Source: Bathymodiolus brooksi (Eukaryota > Mollusca > Bivalvia > Mytilida > Modiolidae). From it: DNA of 64,000 nt. The DNA is taken from the NCBI GenBank assembly GCA_963680875.1, contig OY804589.1, positions 16,574,028-16,638,027 on the forward strand, read 5' to 3'. Under the pieces are notes generated by a model. That model did no database searches. It was not told the DNA's origin and saw nothing but the letters and a program-made list of their open reading frames with translations. Shown piece after piece: positions 34,882-48,350 of the stretch (position 1 is the first letter of the stretch; the number at the start of each line of letters is the position of its first letter). A program made the position numbers and the translations under genes.

Positions 34882-35022
34882 AGTTAGTCGGACCGTAGTC
34901 CAAGACTACTCGAACCGTATGTTAAGACAACTTATTCTTCAATACGGTCCGAGTTGTCTTAGCATACGTCCGTTGTCTTAACATACGGTCCGAGTAGTCT
35001 TGGACTACGGTCCGACTAGTCC
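34882..35022. repeat. Inverted repeat, arms about 48 bp
   Basis: Left arm 34882-34931 (AGTCGGACCGTAGTCCAAGA) pairs with the right arm at about 34972-35022 (reverse complement, ending GGACTACGGTCCGACT). The loop of about 40 nt repeats the GTCCGAGTTGTCTTA motif. Degenerate CGGTCCGA words continue to about 35060. Confidence 0.82.
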
Positions 35023-35069
35023 TTTACCACGGTCCGATTTGTCCGCGGGCCGAGTTGTCTGGCATTCGC

Positions 35070-36600
35070 CTCTCCTACCACTAAAATATAAGAGTCAATC
35101 TGATTGGTTGAAATATTTATGAATGATGCCATTAATTTTATATTGTAAATGGAGCGAAGAGAAATAAAAATTGATATAGGGGAGTCTCAAGGGATATTCT
35201 AAGTCCAGTGCAGGGTTAGAGTTGAAGAATAATCATTCATGAATAGACCGGTAGGTGTTTGCCTTACACAAAACTCGAGAAATCCCAGAATTTCTAGCTA
35301 CTTTTATATAGTAGTGCTTTCCGTCTCAGTGTGTCAGTGTGTCTCAGTGTGTCAAAAAAGAATAAAAAAAAATGTCAAAATAATAAAAAGGAAATATATA
35401 ATGACAAATATAGACACACAAGAGACAGATTATTCGGTCTAGGGTGTGTACAACCTGATTGAGGTTATTTCGAATGAACCGAGCAAATAATTTCGATCAA
35501 TCCTTATAAATTAATCCAAGCATTTTTTGCTATGATATTGAAAAATATATTTATTTTTTCAAAATAAGGCAAATAATCGGAAATGAACTAAAATAAACCC
35601 AAAGATGCCTCATTTAAAGAAAATTGCCTGATGACAATGGCACGCGACGCCTGGGGAACGACGTCTATTTTCAGATTCAGTACATACGAATATAACCTCA
35701 ACCTATTAAACCAATCAAGACACGTATTTAATGACATGTGACTCTAAAATTAATTTATTATATAATGGCAAAGCGAAAAAAGACAAAAAGACCAACAACG
35801 GACGATAGAACACTAAACTGAAAGCGTAAGATTAGCCTAGAATTATTAACCTCATTAAAAACCGCAGATGACATTAGGTGCTCCGGAAGGGAAAACAATT
35901 ACTGATCCATTATTAGTACCCATGGCGTAGCGTTGTATTTATTAATTTACGCACCGCCTTTATTTGTTTACTTGACAATCCCCGGATGTCTCTTTCTTTC
36001 AGGAAATGGTAATACTATACAGTGGTGAATTAACGTTAGAGAAAATTGAAGGGACAATCAAAAACGGAAAATCCAGAGAAACTGGCAACACTGTGTACTA
36101 GACACAGGACGAAGACAACAAAACAAAACTTACAATACAGAAAGGTTAAAAGATGAGCAATATACGGAACCCACCAAAACCCGGGATGAACCCATGTGCT
36201 AGCGAAGGGTTCCTTCATCTTATAGGACACTCGTCATATTACTTATAGAGTCAATTGTGTTGGACGCCACTTTGCGGAAGCAAGCAAACATGACATAAAT
36301 ATGACATGAGTCCTGAAACTAGGTCATTTTTATATTACCACATATGATTCCAGTATGTAAATATACAACAGAAAAGAGACATCTTACATATGTGTCTGTA
36401 ATTTAAACAAATAGAAAATCAGGAATATAAATCTTATCTTTCTACTAGTGTAAATTAAACTCAGGTTTTTCTGAAGAAAAGATTGAAGACAGTAAAGGGT
36501 TAATCAAAAACGGTCATTCGACGACGGAGAGATGATAAAATGATCAAAGGAAAAAGCACAAGACAATAATCCATAATACATTACACTAGAAACTAAAGAT
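35070..36600. other. Spacer before copy B; no gene
   Basis: Mixed AT-rich DNA with LINE-tail words near 35760-35950, 36040-36200 and 36480-36625. No credible exon. Confidence 0.5.
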
Positions 36601-36626
36601 CGAGCAACATTAACACCATAGAATGT

Positions 36627-36800
36627 CCTCATTCTCTCCAGAAGGGCAAACATCTCCTGCTCGACTAGTTGCTACTAGTTATGTCCTCATTCTCTCCAGA
36701 AGGGTAAATATCTCCTGCTCGACTAGTTGCAACTAGTTATGTCCTCATACTCTCCAGAAGGGCAAACATCTCCTGCTCGACTAGTTGCTACTAGTCATGC
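36627..36800. repeat. 58 bp minisatellite, about 3 units (copy B)
   Basis: Same unit as 1-2262. It marks the start of copy B alignment. Confidence 0.92.
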
Positions 36801-37439
36801 CACTCTTATTAAAAATCCGTTTGTCTCAAGCTAGAACCACAATGTCCATTGGGATTCCCTTGAAGAAATTACTGTGTTGTGATGATTACGGTTTGCCATG
36901 AGGAATGCTTCGTGTTGTAATGTTGATGTAAATTAGTATCGGCCATTACTGTTCTAGTCACTGAAGGTATCATTCGCCCAGTAGTTAGTGTTTTGACACT
37001 GACATGGTTTATTACATATGTTTGTTATTTAAATTTACAGTTTCTAAATAATGTAATTATTATCAAAAGCAAGAGTCTCCTCCCTCACGCCTTTGCCGAT
37101 TTTGGATATCATGTGTATGCCCTTTGGTTTACTTGCTCCCAAAACTTAAAATTATTTGGCTTTCCAATCTTTCGACTTTGAGTCCCTTGAATACGGTTAT
37201 TCCAGAAAAGCGTCGTGCGCACTAACTTTGATATCTACATTTTTATTACCTTTATCGTTATTGTTATTTTGTCATTTCTGAAGAAACGTGTGATTACTTC
37301 GAGATGACGCAAACACTGCATAATTTTATTTTATTTTTATTAATTATATCTGCATGGCTACTAGGTGACCTCGTTATGTACATGAGAGGGGTGAATTCTA
37401 TTAAATAATTTATTTCTCTAAATTCTAAACTTTTATGGC

Positions 37440-37770
37440 TGTCCAAAGCTGAAGCATAGATTCCCATAGACTGCAGTCGACTGTTTTATGCAACAACATT
37501 CCAGCAGCACTTTTATATGGAGTATACATCTCTCAATTGATCGGATATTCCAGAACTAGTGGGTCCTATGATGATATCCGTAATAGAGTGTTACTGCATG
37601 ACCCAGTTAATCGTCACGAAATATCTGTGTCACAAAGGACCACGATATATTCCGTTTGTCGTAATCACAATCCGGTCCTTTCCTCAATCATGACTTTTCA
37701 ACGGGTTTGTAACAAGACTAACACGACGTGTGATAAATGTGGAGCAGGAATTACCTACCCTTGTTTTCTA
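37440..37770 (+). mobile_element. LINE reverse transcriptase C-terminal fragment (copy B)
   Basis: Copy of 4660-4925. An open stretch reads IGYSRTSGSYDDIRNRVLL and continues to a NTTCDKCGAG tail. It runs into the 40 bp array that begins at about 37772. Confidence 0.6.
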
Positions 37771-37771
37771 C

Positions 37772-38012
37772 GTATCGCTTGGTAGATGATTGTTTGACTT
37801 TTGTTTTCTACGTAGCGCTTGGTAGATGATTGTTTGACTTTTGTTTTCTACGTAGCGCTTGGTAGATGATTGTTTGACTTTTGTTTTCTATGTAGCGCTT
37901 GGTAGATGATTGTTTGACTTTTGTTTTCTACATATCGCTTGGTAGATGATTGTTTGACTTTTGTTTTCTACGTAGCGCTTGGTAGATGATTGTTTGACTT
38001 TTGTTTGCCATT
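37772..38012. repeat. 40 bp tandem repeat, 6 units
   Basis: The unit contains TTGTTTTCTACGTAGCGCTT and GGTAGATGATTGTTTGACTT. Copy A has a single unit near 4980-5030, so the expansion is specific to copy B. Confidence 0.93.
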
Positions 38013-38414
38013 GTATTGTCTGTCCGTGTTCGATTTATTGCTCCCGATTACCCCTTTGGTATCTTCAAATACTGTATAAATAATGTCAAATGCATTTTTT
38101 AGAAATGCATTAATCACTAAATTTGTCTGCCGATGCTAAATATAGACATGATTAATGATTATATGTTATGAAAATATATTTTCTAATCTTAATAGGTTAA
38201 ACATTTCATATCTATAAGGAGCCTTTAATTAATCAACCATCGTACGTATATAACAAATATTTGTTTTGAGGATTAGTGTTGATGAAATACAAATGTAGAT
38301 AATATTATCCACTATTTGCAAGATTTACAATAAAGGAACTTTGGTAAGAAAGTTTGAGTGTATCAAAGGGGATGCATCAGACGCCGTATATGGATTTGTA
38401 AGGGGGGTTAGGGT

Positions 38415-38645
38415 TATGGTATTTAATGTCGCTTACAATAATATTTCAGCTATATTGTGGTGGTCAGTGTTATTGGTGGAGGAAACCGGAATACCTGGTG
38501 AAAATCACCGACCTGTTGCAAGTCATTGACAAACTTTATCACATAATGTTGTATCGAGAACATCTCGCCTGAGCGGGATTCGAACTCACAACTTTAGTGG
38601 TGATAGGCACTGATTGCACAGGTAGTTGTAAATCCAACTACATAC
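38415..38645. repeat. Dispersed GGAGGAAACCGGAGTAC-type repeat
   Basis: Contains TTGGTGGAGGAAACCGGAAT and GATTCGAACTCACAAC-like text reading CGGGATTCGAACTCACAAC. A minus-strand relative lies at about 38800-38910. Confidence 0.65.
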
Positions 38646-39285
38646 CCATTAACAACCGGAAATGGTATCATGTGCTGTTGATTTACTATTTACTAGTGGT
38701 ACCCGTCGTGTATGTGAAGTGATAATGATGTCCTCGTTGTAATAGACCAACACACTTAGTTGGACATTTACCGTGCTAGTTCACTGAAACAACAATCCTT
38801 AGTGATGCATGGTTTTCTCTGGATACTCCGGTTTCCTCCAGCAATTAAACCGACCGCCACGATATAACTTCTTCGATATATGTTGAAAGTGGCGTTAAAC
38901 ACCATAAAACAGACACCAACTATCTTTGTAATGTTTGATTATGTTGCACTCACGAGTGCCTAAGTAAGATATATATTACTGAAAGCAATATTCCCTTTCT
39001 TTTCCACAATATGTCCATGCTTTACTTTTTATAAAAACATATATAAGCATTGATATTAGTACGTCGAGATAAAAATGTTCAGTATACAAAGGTCAAACAT
39101 GGCGCTTTTCACTAACAGCTGATCCGAGCCGTTTAACAGGTCCAGCTGTCAGTCTACACGCGATTTCCCACCTTTTTGTACTGAAAACACATTATAAACA
39201 CATATGGCTAATAGATATGTGTGAATCCTTCGCCCAGTAGTCAGTGCTTTGGTACTGACATGGTGTATAGTTGTTTGTCGTTTTG

Positions 39286-39565
39286 ACCTTCTTCTTTTGG
39301 CCATTGTGTTGTCTATTCTTCTTCTTTTGGTCATTGTGTTGTCTATTCTTCTTCTTTTGGCCATTGTGTTGTCTATTCTTCTTCTTTTGGTCATTGTGTT
39401 GTCTATTCTTCTTCTTTTGGCCATTGTGTTGTCTATTCTTCTTCTTTTGGCAATTGTGTTGTCTATTCTTCTTCTTTTGACCATTGTGTTGTCTATTCTT
39501 CTTCTTTTGGCCATTATGTTGTCTATTCTTCTTCTTTTGGCCATTGTGTTGTCTATTCTTCTTCG
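39286..39565. repeat. 30 bp tandem repeat, about 9 units
   Basis: The unit contains CTTCTTCTTTTGGCCATTGT and GTTGTCTATT, a LINE-tail word. Frames on both strands are open because 30 is a multiple of 3. Confidence 0.93.
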
Positions 39566-39654
39566 ATATATGGATTCTGATTGCCTCCCTTTGGTATCTT
39601 CAAACTCTTCTTATAGTAGATATATTACTGAAAGTTCCTAAATAATGTAATCAT

Positions 39655-41620
39655 TAATAAAACTAAGGTTCTCCTCACTCAGACATAGGCGATCTTAGCC
39701 TAAGGTTCTCCTCACTCAGACATAGGTGATCTTAGCCTAAGGTTCTCCTCACTCAGACATAGGTGATCTTAGCCTAAGGCTCTCCTCACTCAGACATAGG
39801 TGGTCTTAGCCTAAGGTTCTCCTCACTCAGACATAGGTGATTTTAGCCTAAGGTTCTCCTCACTCAGACATAGGTGACGTAGCCTAAGGTTCTCCTCACT
39901 CAGACATAGGTGACGTAGCCTGAGGTTCTCCTCACCCAGACATAGGTGGTCTTAGCCTAAGGTTCTCTTCACCCAGACATAGGTGGTCTTAGCCTAAGGT
40001 TCTCCTCACCCAGACATAGGTGGTCTTAGCCTAAGGTTCTCCTCACCCAGACATAGGTGGTCTTAGCCTAAGGTTCTCCTCACCCAGACATAGGTGGTCT
40101 TAGCCTAAGGTTCTCTTCACTCAGACATAGGTGACGTAGCCTAAGGTTCTCTTCACTCAGACATAGGTGACCTTAGCCTAAGGTTCTCTTCACTCAGACA
40201 TAGGTGACCTTAGCCTAAGGTTTTCCTCACTCAGACATAGGTGATCTTAGCCTAAGGTTCTCCTCCCTCAGACATAGGTGATTTTAGCCTAAGGTTCTCC
40301 TCACTCAGACATAGGTGACGTAGCCTAAGATTCTCCTCACTCAGACATAGGTGGTCTTAGCCTAAGGTTCTCCTCCCTCAGACATAGGTGATTTTAGCCT
40401 AAGGTTCTCCTCACTCAGACATAGGTGACGTAGCCTAAGGTTCTCTTCACTCAGACATAGGTGACCTTAGCCTAAGGTTCTCCTCACTCAGACATAGGTG
40501 ATCTTAGCCTAAGGTTCTCCTCACTCAGACATAGGTGATCTTAGCCTAAGGCTCTCCTCACTCAGACATAGGTGGTCTTAGCCTAAGGTTCTCCTCACTC
40601 AGACATAGGTGATCTTAGCCTAAGGTTCTCCTCACTCAGACATAGGTGATCTTAGCCTAAGGCTCTCCTCACTCAGACATAGGTGGTCTTAGCCTAAGGT
40701 TCTCTTCACTCAGACATAGGTGACCTTAGCCTAAGGTTCTCCTCACTCAGACATAGGTGACGTAGCCTAAGGTTCTCCTCACTCAGACATAGGTGATCTT
40801 AGCCTAAGGTTCTCTTCACTCAGACATAGGTGACCTTAGCCTAAGGTTCTCTTCACTCAGACATAGGTGGTCTTAGCCTAAGGTTCTCTTCACTCAGACA
40901 TAGGTGGTCTTAGCCTAAGGTTCTCCACACTCAGACATAGGTGACCTTAGCCTAAGGTTCTCTTCACTCAGACATAGGTGGTCTTAGCCTAAGGTTCTCT
41001 TCACTCAGACATAGGTGACGTAGCCTAAGGTTCTCTTCACTCAGACATAGGTGACCTTAGCCTAAGGTTCTCCTCACTCAGACATAGGTGACGTAGCCTA
41101 AGGTTCTCTTCACTCAGACATAGGTGGTCTTAGCCTAAGGTTCTCCTCACTCAGACATAGGTCATCTTAGCCTAAGGTTCTCTTCACCCAGACATAGGTG
41201 GTCTTAGCCTAAGGTTCTCCTCACTCAGACATAGGTGACCTTAGCCTAAGGTTCTCTTCACTCAGACATAGGTGGTCTTAGCCTGAGGTTCTCCTCACCC
41301 AGACATAGGTGGTCTTAGCCTAAGGTTCTCTTCTCTCAGACATAGGTGATCTTAGCCTAAGGTTCTCCTCACTCAGACATAGGTGATCTTAGCCTAAGGT
41401 TCTCCTCACTCAGACATAGGTGATCTTAGCCTAAGGCTCTCCTCACTCAGACATAGGTGGTCTTAGCCTAAGGTTCTCCTCACTCAGACATAGGTGATCT
41501 TAGCATAAGGTTCTCCTCCCTCAGACATAGGTGATCTTAGCCTAAGGTTCTCCTCACTCAGACATAGGTGATCTTAGCCTAAGGTTCTCCTCCCTCAGAC
41601 ATAGGTGATCTTAGCTGATT
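39655..41620. repeat. 37 bp minisatellite, about 53 units
   Basis: The unit contains AAGGTTCTCCTCACTCAGAC and ATAGGTGATCTTAGCCT, with 35 bp variants carrying GACGTAGCCT. Only single units occur in copy A (near 4283 and 15018), so about 2 kb was gained in copy B. Confidence 0.95.
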
Positions 41621-42194
41621 TTGGTTATCCTGTTTATGCTATTTGGCTTTCCAGTTTTTCGATGTTGAGCGTACTTGATGAAGGTTATTCCTGAAACGCG
41701 TAGTGCGCACTAAATTTAATATTTACGTTTTTATTAAATTAACAAAATCTTAAAATCTTGGGTTTTTACCGTTTTTAATGTCGGATATCAATGAGTGAGT
41801 ACAAAAATATACATTGAATACACAAATAAATATTGGTGTATTTGAAACACATTATTTAATATATACAGAAATAGTATTTAGGAGCAAAACAAATTAAACG
41901 CATAGTTATGTACATGTAAACGTAGAAACCCCCATGTGTACGATTGTGTATGTCAGTTAGAAAACGACCATTAAACTTTTTGGGGTTTTATTTTATGTTT
42001 TTATTCTGAACATAAACTATGTCATCAAATTGTCGTAGAACAACAAAAAAAACCAGAATAATGTGAAAGATGCAAAATACATATGATCATATCTTTCAAT
42101 TTTCATCGAAGCCAAAACAAAAAAAAACAAAAACAAAAAACAAAGTTAAATTTAAAGAAAATGTACCGATCTTTCGTGTTAAATAAACATTAGA

Positions 42195-42835
42195 GAAACC
42201 CGAATGGACAATCCAGAGACACTGACACCATTGGGTACACAAGACACAGAACGAATTCAACGGGACAATCAAGAGACACTGACACCATTTGGGTACACAA
42301 GACGCCGAACGAAGACAAAAGGACAATCAAGAATGGACAATCAGGAGATACTGACATCAGTTGGGTACACAAGACACAGGACGAAGACAAATGGAAAATC
42401 CAGAATGGACAATCAAGAGACACTGACACCATTTGGGTACACAAGACACTGAACTAAGACAAAGGGACAATCAATAATAGACAATTAAGAGACACGGACA
42501 CCATTTGGGTACACAAGAAACAGAACGAAGACAAAGGGACAATCAAGAATGGACAATCAAGAGACACTGACACTATTGGGCACACAAGACACATGACGAA
42601 GACAAAGGGACAATCAAGAATGGACAATCAAGAGACACTGACACTATTGGGCACACAAGACACATGACGAAGACAAAGGGACGATCAAGAATGGACAATC
42701 AAGAGACACTGACACTATTTGGTACACAAGACACATGACGAGGACAAAGGGACGATCAAGAATGGGCAATCAAGAGACACTGACACTATTTGGATACAGA
42801 AGTCACAGGACAAAGACAAAGATGCAATCAAGAAT
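42195..42835. repeat. 72 bp minisatellite, copy B
   Basis: Same unit as 5095-5515, with more copies (about 9). It is followed by the same unique flank as in copy A, anchoring the alignment. Confidence 0.9.
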
Positions 42836-44159
42836 TAAAAAAAACATTTGCTTCTTGTGAAAATAAATCTGGTATAGCTCCCTTCTAAAATGTAAATGCT
42901 CGGTCCCTTGTTAACTAACAACATATGTTTCTAAATATATCCTTTTATATCTACATTTGTCTAGCAGTAATACAGACTTACATATCTAAAAATGGAGTAA
43001 ACTCAACTTCGAAAACCAACACTGGTATGCAAGTATTGATGAAATATCTACGATCTTATATATAGGTATTTTAAAATAGAAATGTGATCACCCAATCAAA
43101 ATACACGTTATACCTGTCCCACATCGGTGTCATGTTTATGTATTTGACTTGTTTTTACGTTTGATAGAGTAGTGGTTTGTATTGCTGTGGTTGGTCACAT
43201 CCTTGAACACTTCTGTTTAATTCTTTATTTATAACATTATGACAGATCAAAGTTCTAACATGTATTTATTGTATTGATCTAGTGCACACATTCTCAGCCA
43301 ATAAATAGATAAGATTGTATTCCGATGTGATCAAGATTATCTATGAATTTGTTAGTTTCGATAACTAACTATGCATAGTTCTCGAGCATCCGGTTTCAAA
43401 CTTTTTTTCTTTTATTTGTATATATATAATCTGATTGTTTTATAGACAAGTATGTTTTATGTTTTATTTCGAAGGATCTTGTAGGTGTCTAAGTTTAATA
43501 ATACAATTTATTCACGCCACGATATAGTTGAAATATTACTTAAACACCAATCAATCAATCAATCAATCAATAGTTTTTTTGTGAGGTCGTGTATTCATTT
43601 TTGTGGTTATCTGTGTTGTGTTTTTTGCTTTGTTTTTGTTTGTTTTTGTTCATTTGTTTTTGTTTTTGTTTTTGTTTTTGTGTTTTGTATTTTTGTCTGG
43701 ATTCTCCATTTAAGTTTTCTGTGTTGTCTGTGTTGTCTTTTTTGTTTTTTGTTGTTTTGTTTGTCATCGGCCTGTGTCTTGTATGTCATGTGTCTTGTAT
43801 GTCATGTGTCTTGTATGTCCTGTGTCTTGTATTTCCACTGTTGCCAGTTTTTTGCTTTGTTTGTCATCGGCCTGTGTCTTGTATGTCCAGTGTCCATTCT
43901 TGATTGTCCCGTCGGTTTTCTTTAACATTTATTTACTATCTACATTTGTCCTATGTCTTGTGTACCAAATGGTGCATGTATTTCTGGATTATCCATTTGT
44001 GATTGCCGCTTCGGTTTTCTCTAACGTTTATTTAATAAACATAGGAAATATTCCAGTGGTATATAATATAATTTAATATAAAAATCAACAAATTAGGAAT
44101 GGATTAGTTTAAGACTTGTTTTGTACTTATGTTTGATAAACTACCACCAAGTTGAAAAA

Positions 44160-44553
44160 ATCCGCATCGGTGGTGTAATAGTTTCAGTGCTCGTCTTAAG
44201 TGTGGTATATCATGGTTTGAGCCCAGGTCTGGTCAATTCAAGACTATAGCTTTCGTGTTTGTTGCTTTTATGGTAACAACATAGCATAATGGAGTATGAG
44301 CATCGACTGTTGGGTGGGAATCCGCATAATGTGTCCGAGTGGAGCGACATGTAGAACCATGGACTATATTATCAGTGAGCTACTTCTATAATTATCCAAC
44401 TAAGCGTGTTGGTCTAGTACAAACCGGACATCTTTTTCATCTCATCGAATGTAGCTTGTTCTCACCATGAAATAGCTGACTAAATTGCTTGTTTGACAAT
44501 AAACAACGATCACTCACTCACTCACTCACTCACTCACTCACTCACTCACTCCA
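44160..44553 (+). mobile_element. tRNA-derived SINE with (ACTC)n tail
   Basis: Head GGTGGTGTAATAGTTTC, box B-like GGTTTGAGCCCAGG, a body shared with 2468-2875, and an ACTC microsatellite from about 44512 to 44551. It is specific to copy B in this window. Confidence 0.72.
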
Positions 44554-45034
44554 CAAGTTGAATAATAATTTATCCATAGATTGTATGCTGTAACGCAATG
44601 ACTGTCTTGTTATAAGGTAAGCAAATGAACCAGCTTGCTTCCGTACAAGCAACACATTAATGCAGATCGTATATAACAGAATGTTTAATACTAGCAACCT
44701 TATATTATAAGATTTAGGAATTACCTACCTGTGTTCACCCCTTGGGCCGTTTTTGTGTTTGTGGAGTCTTTTTAAGTTTCCTGTGTTGAGTGAGTGGTGT
44801 TTTTTGCTTTGTTTGTCATCGGCCTGTGTCTTGTATGTCCAGTGTCTATTATTGATTGCCCCTTCAGTTTGCATTAACGTTTATTTACTATCTAAAGTTT
44901 GTCCTATGTCTTGTGTACCAAATGTTGCCTGTATCTCTGGATTCTCCATTTTGATTACCCCTTCGGTTTTCTCTAATGTTTATTTAATAAACATAGGAAA
45001 CATTCCAGTGGTATATAATATAATTTGATATAAA

Positions 45035-45500
45035 AATCAACAACTAACAACCATATAAAGTAATAAACGTGAGTAATAATGTACAATCTCTAGGATAAAA
45101 CATTACTGATATACAACAACAAACAACCATATAAAGTAATAAACGTGTGTAATAATGTACAATCTCCAGGATAAAACATTACTGATATACAACAACAAAC
45201 AACCATATAAAGTAATAAACGTGAGTAATAATGTACAATCTCTAGGATAAAACATTACTGATATACAACAACAAACAACCATTTAAAGTAATAAACGTGA
45301 GTAATAATGTACAATCTCTAGGATAAAACATTACTGATATACAACAACAAACAACCATATAAAGTAATAAACGTGAGTAATAATGTACAATCTCCAGGAT
45401 AAAACATTACTGATATACAACAACAAACAACCATATAAAGTAATAAACGTGTGTAATAATGTACAATCTCCAGGATAAAACATTAATGATATACAAAGAA
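45035..45500. repeat. 76 bp tandem repeat, about 6 units
   Basis: The unit contains ATAAACGTGAGTAATAATG and GGATAAAACATTACTGATAT. Copy A has a single unit at about 6530-6605. Confidence 0.92.
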
Positions 45501-46214
45501 AACTAACTGTCAAAGATGTGTTTTACTTTGCTGTTGAACAGTAGCTTTTCCTGTTTTGAACCTATTTATCAATTACAATTTTATTCGAATTATTTCTGTG
45601 AGAAAGCATATATATACGAAAATATTACATAATACTGAGAGTCAAGAGAGTTACGATCAAATGTCAATAGTAAATCTCATGTTTAATTTTTAGCTTTTCT
45701 AAAAATTGTTATTATTGTATCATAAATATAATAAAATTACATAACTACAAAAAGGGAAACCTTTCTGATAATTTGGAACATCATTTCAGAATATAAAATA
45801 CATTTCAACACGATACATCTAATAGTTAATTAAAAACTTTCTAAATAATTTATTTTAAAATCAATGTATATTATATTAGAGGTGCATGTATGGTGTTTAA
45901 CACCACTTTCACGCCAAAGTCCCTCTAATATTTCATATTAGACAATTCTTTAAGTGTAAAACTGTCTGTAAATAATAAATCTGTTTAATGTAAATATTCT
46001 GTTTACATATAATACTTGTCTGCTGATTCATGCGATTTGTACACAATGTAGACCCATTTTAACAGATCGTTTTCATGAAATGAAGTACACACCACGATAT
46101 AGCTGATAAAGTTTGCGTTCAACATCAATCAATCAATCAATACATATATGACAAAAACAAAAAATAATCGTGTTTTCCCTATTTTCACTTCAACATGATC
46201 ACACACTGTCTGAC

Positions 46215-46410
46215 ATTATATCTACAGAATTGCAAAAAATGGGGTCCTTCTTCGCTAAAAGGTGTGACATGTGAAAGAATTATTTTTGTATTCTATATTA
46301 TGATCAAATTGTAATGTTCTATGTTTTCTATGTTTTGTTTGTTTGTATTTGTATTTGCTTGACCCACATGGGTGTATTATTATGCAAATAAAGAATATTA
46401 TATTATATTA
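46215..46410 (+). mobile_element. Retrotransposon 3' end inserted in copy B flank
   Basis: Copy A reads straight through (near 7310), while copy B has about 195 bp extra. It ends TTGACCCACATGGGTGTA, then ATGCAAATAAAGAATATT and TATTATATTA repeats. An AATAAA and short AT-rich tail suggest a 5'-truncated non-LTR element. Confidence 0.65.
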
Positions 46411-46976
46411 AATTGTATTGAATCACATTTCATGGATGAAATATGAAAGAAATATATTTGTGATGTAATATGCGTTACACAAAATGAAGCAAGCTTGACA
46501 AATGGACTAATATTTTTTTTTCAATTTCAAACCAAAATGATCACACTTAAATATTAGATATAATAAAAAATGCCTTGAAAAATATTGAAATAACAACGAA
46601 ATATATTGCATGATTAAATAATATTTCTAATACAATGTAATTAAATGTGTAGTACACACAATGAAGATTAGAAATCAATATTAATGATGCATTGCATACA
46701 TAGCATGTCAGATTTCATGTACAGTCAAAGCGGTATATAAAAACACCCAAGGGAACCTGCCCTTTATAAGATACTGTCCTTTATATACAGGTTCTAATTA
46801 TATACACTATTCATTAATAAGGAAAATGAGCCTGCCATTTATAGACAGAGATATGTTACATGTATATAGAAATGCTCTTTAAAGTAGGGTATGCTGTATT
46901 CCATTCCAATCAGATCTTATGTTTTTAGAATATAATAACAGAGATCCCTGTGGTGGCCAATACACATGCTTTTAGT

Positions 46977-47016
46977 TCAAGGATAATCAGGATAATCTGG
47001 TATGTGTATTGATGAT
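46977..47016 (-). CDS. Gene B exon 11: tail C-terminus
   Basis: Acceptor TTGTGTGTTTCAG, in phase with exon 10B. It encodes SSIHIPDYPDYP and TGA. The only difference from copy A in this exon is TTA to ATA (Leu to Ile). Confidence 0.65.
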
Positions 47017-47239
47017 CTGAAACACACAAAAATAAATTAAATAGTATAACCGATTAAATTGAACGATTATTTGCTGTTCAATTTGTTAGTAGTATCAGAC
47101 ATTACTTTTTATCTTAAGAATAATGGTCTTTAATCAATATATTATACCTTCCAAGCTAGTCGTCAGAATAACGCGACGGGTGTCACTAATGGAACAAGAA
47201 CTGAAACCCGTCCTATGCACCCGAGTTCAATCCAGGTGT

Positions 47240-47700
47240 CATAGAGTAAACCTTCCCCATAGTAGATTACCCCCCCCCGGAAGATTTACTATATAGTAAA
47301 CCTTCCCCTATGGGGGAACGTTTATTGTATAGTATTTATTCCGCATAGTAAACTTTCCTACCTACTCAAATACTGCAAAATGGCTCCATACATTTGTTTT
47401 ACCTTTTAATCATACCCGGATATAATTAATGGTATATAACAATAAAATTTAACACGATTAAGGTGCTAAATTTAGAATCAATAGTAATTATTCGGATTAA
47501 GGGGAAGCATTTACTATATAGCAAAATATTCGGGGGGATGATCGGCTATGGATGGGGGAATGTTTGCTATATAGTAAATTTTCCCCCGGGGGAATATTTA
47601 CTATATAATAAAGTATCCGGGAGGAAGGCTTACTATATTGCAAATATTCCAAGGGGGAATGTTCACTATATAGTAAGCATTCCAGGGGAAGGTTTGCAAT
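47240..47700. repeat. Cluster of TATATAGTA palindromes (copy B)
   Basis: Counterpart of 8150-8640, with small changes in several arms (for example TATATAATA and CTATATTGCAA) that weaken individual palindromes. Confidence 0.8.
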
Positions 47701-48288
47701 ACGACACCGGTATTTAATGGGTTCGGGTTTCTCGACCTTTAAATTTCTGTGTAGTGATTATTAGATCGTTGTTTATCCGTTTTCGTTTGGTCATTGTGTT
47801 TTTCGTCCCCATTCGTTTACCCAATTTTATTAACCCCTTTTGGTGTCTTCAAACGCTTTTAACTACGAGCATTCATTGACCCTACTATTGTACGCTATGT
47901 ATTCTGAATAATTGGTTGCTTGACAAGATGCGATAATGCTATGTTTTTCGCAAACAATCCTTTACAGTCCCTTTTTTCTTGCCCTTCCTAATGGGGTGTG
48001 TTACTAGATATTTGAATGGTCAGATTTATTGATCATACCAACTGTGCCCATATATAGATATAGATAACATATCGACAAAGATAAAGATAAACAATTCCGG
48101 TCGTCATTATCTCCATTATGTAACATAACTCTTTTGCAGTCAAAACAAAAACAGAAAAACCCCCAAAATATCGTCATTACGATCATCACATCTTCCAAGC
48201 ATCTTTTGGGACAATTTATAAATTGAGCTACACATTCTTTGGTATATTCTTTATTGACATACACTACTTATATATTACTTAATCTTAC

Positions 48289-48350
48289 CTCTTGTATTCG
48301 TTGTACAATGGAACACTGTTTGGTCTTAGACGTGGTCTTTTGATTGCGAA
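48289..48350 (-). CDS. Gene B exon 10: cytoplasmic tail
   Basis: Acceptor CTTTTTACCAG, donor AG/GTAAGA, phase 0 in and phase 2 out. It encodes FAIKRPRLRPNSVPLYNEYK. The two substitutions from copy A both change the protein (Phe to Ile, Thr to Arg). The strengthened donor supports splicing onward to exon 11B. Confidence 0.7.

Noticed and set aside
39149..39641. Arg-rich (KRRRIDNTMA) and Leu-rich frames
   Set aside because: Both come from the 30 bp array, one on each strand.
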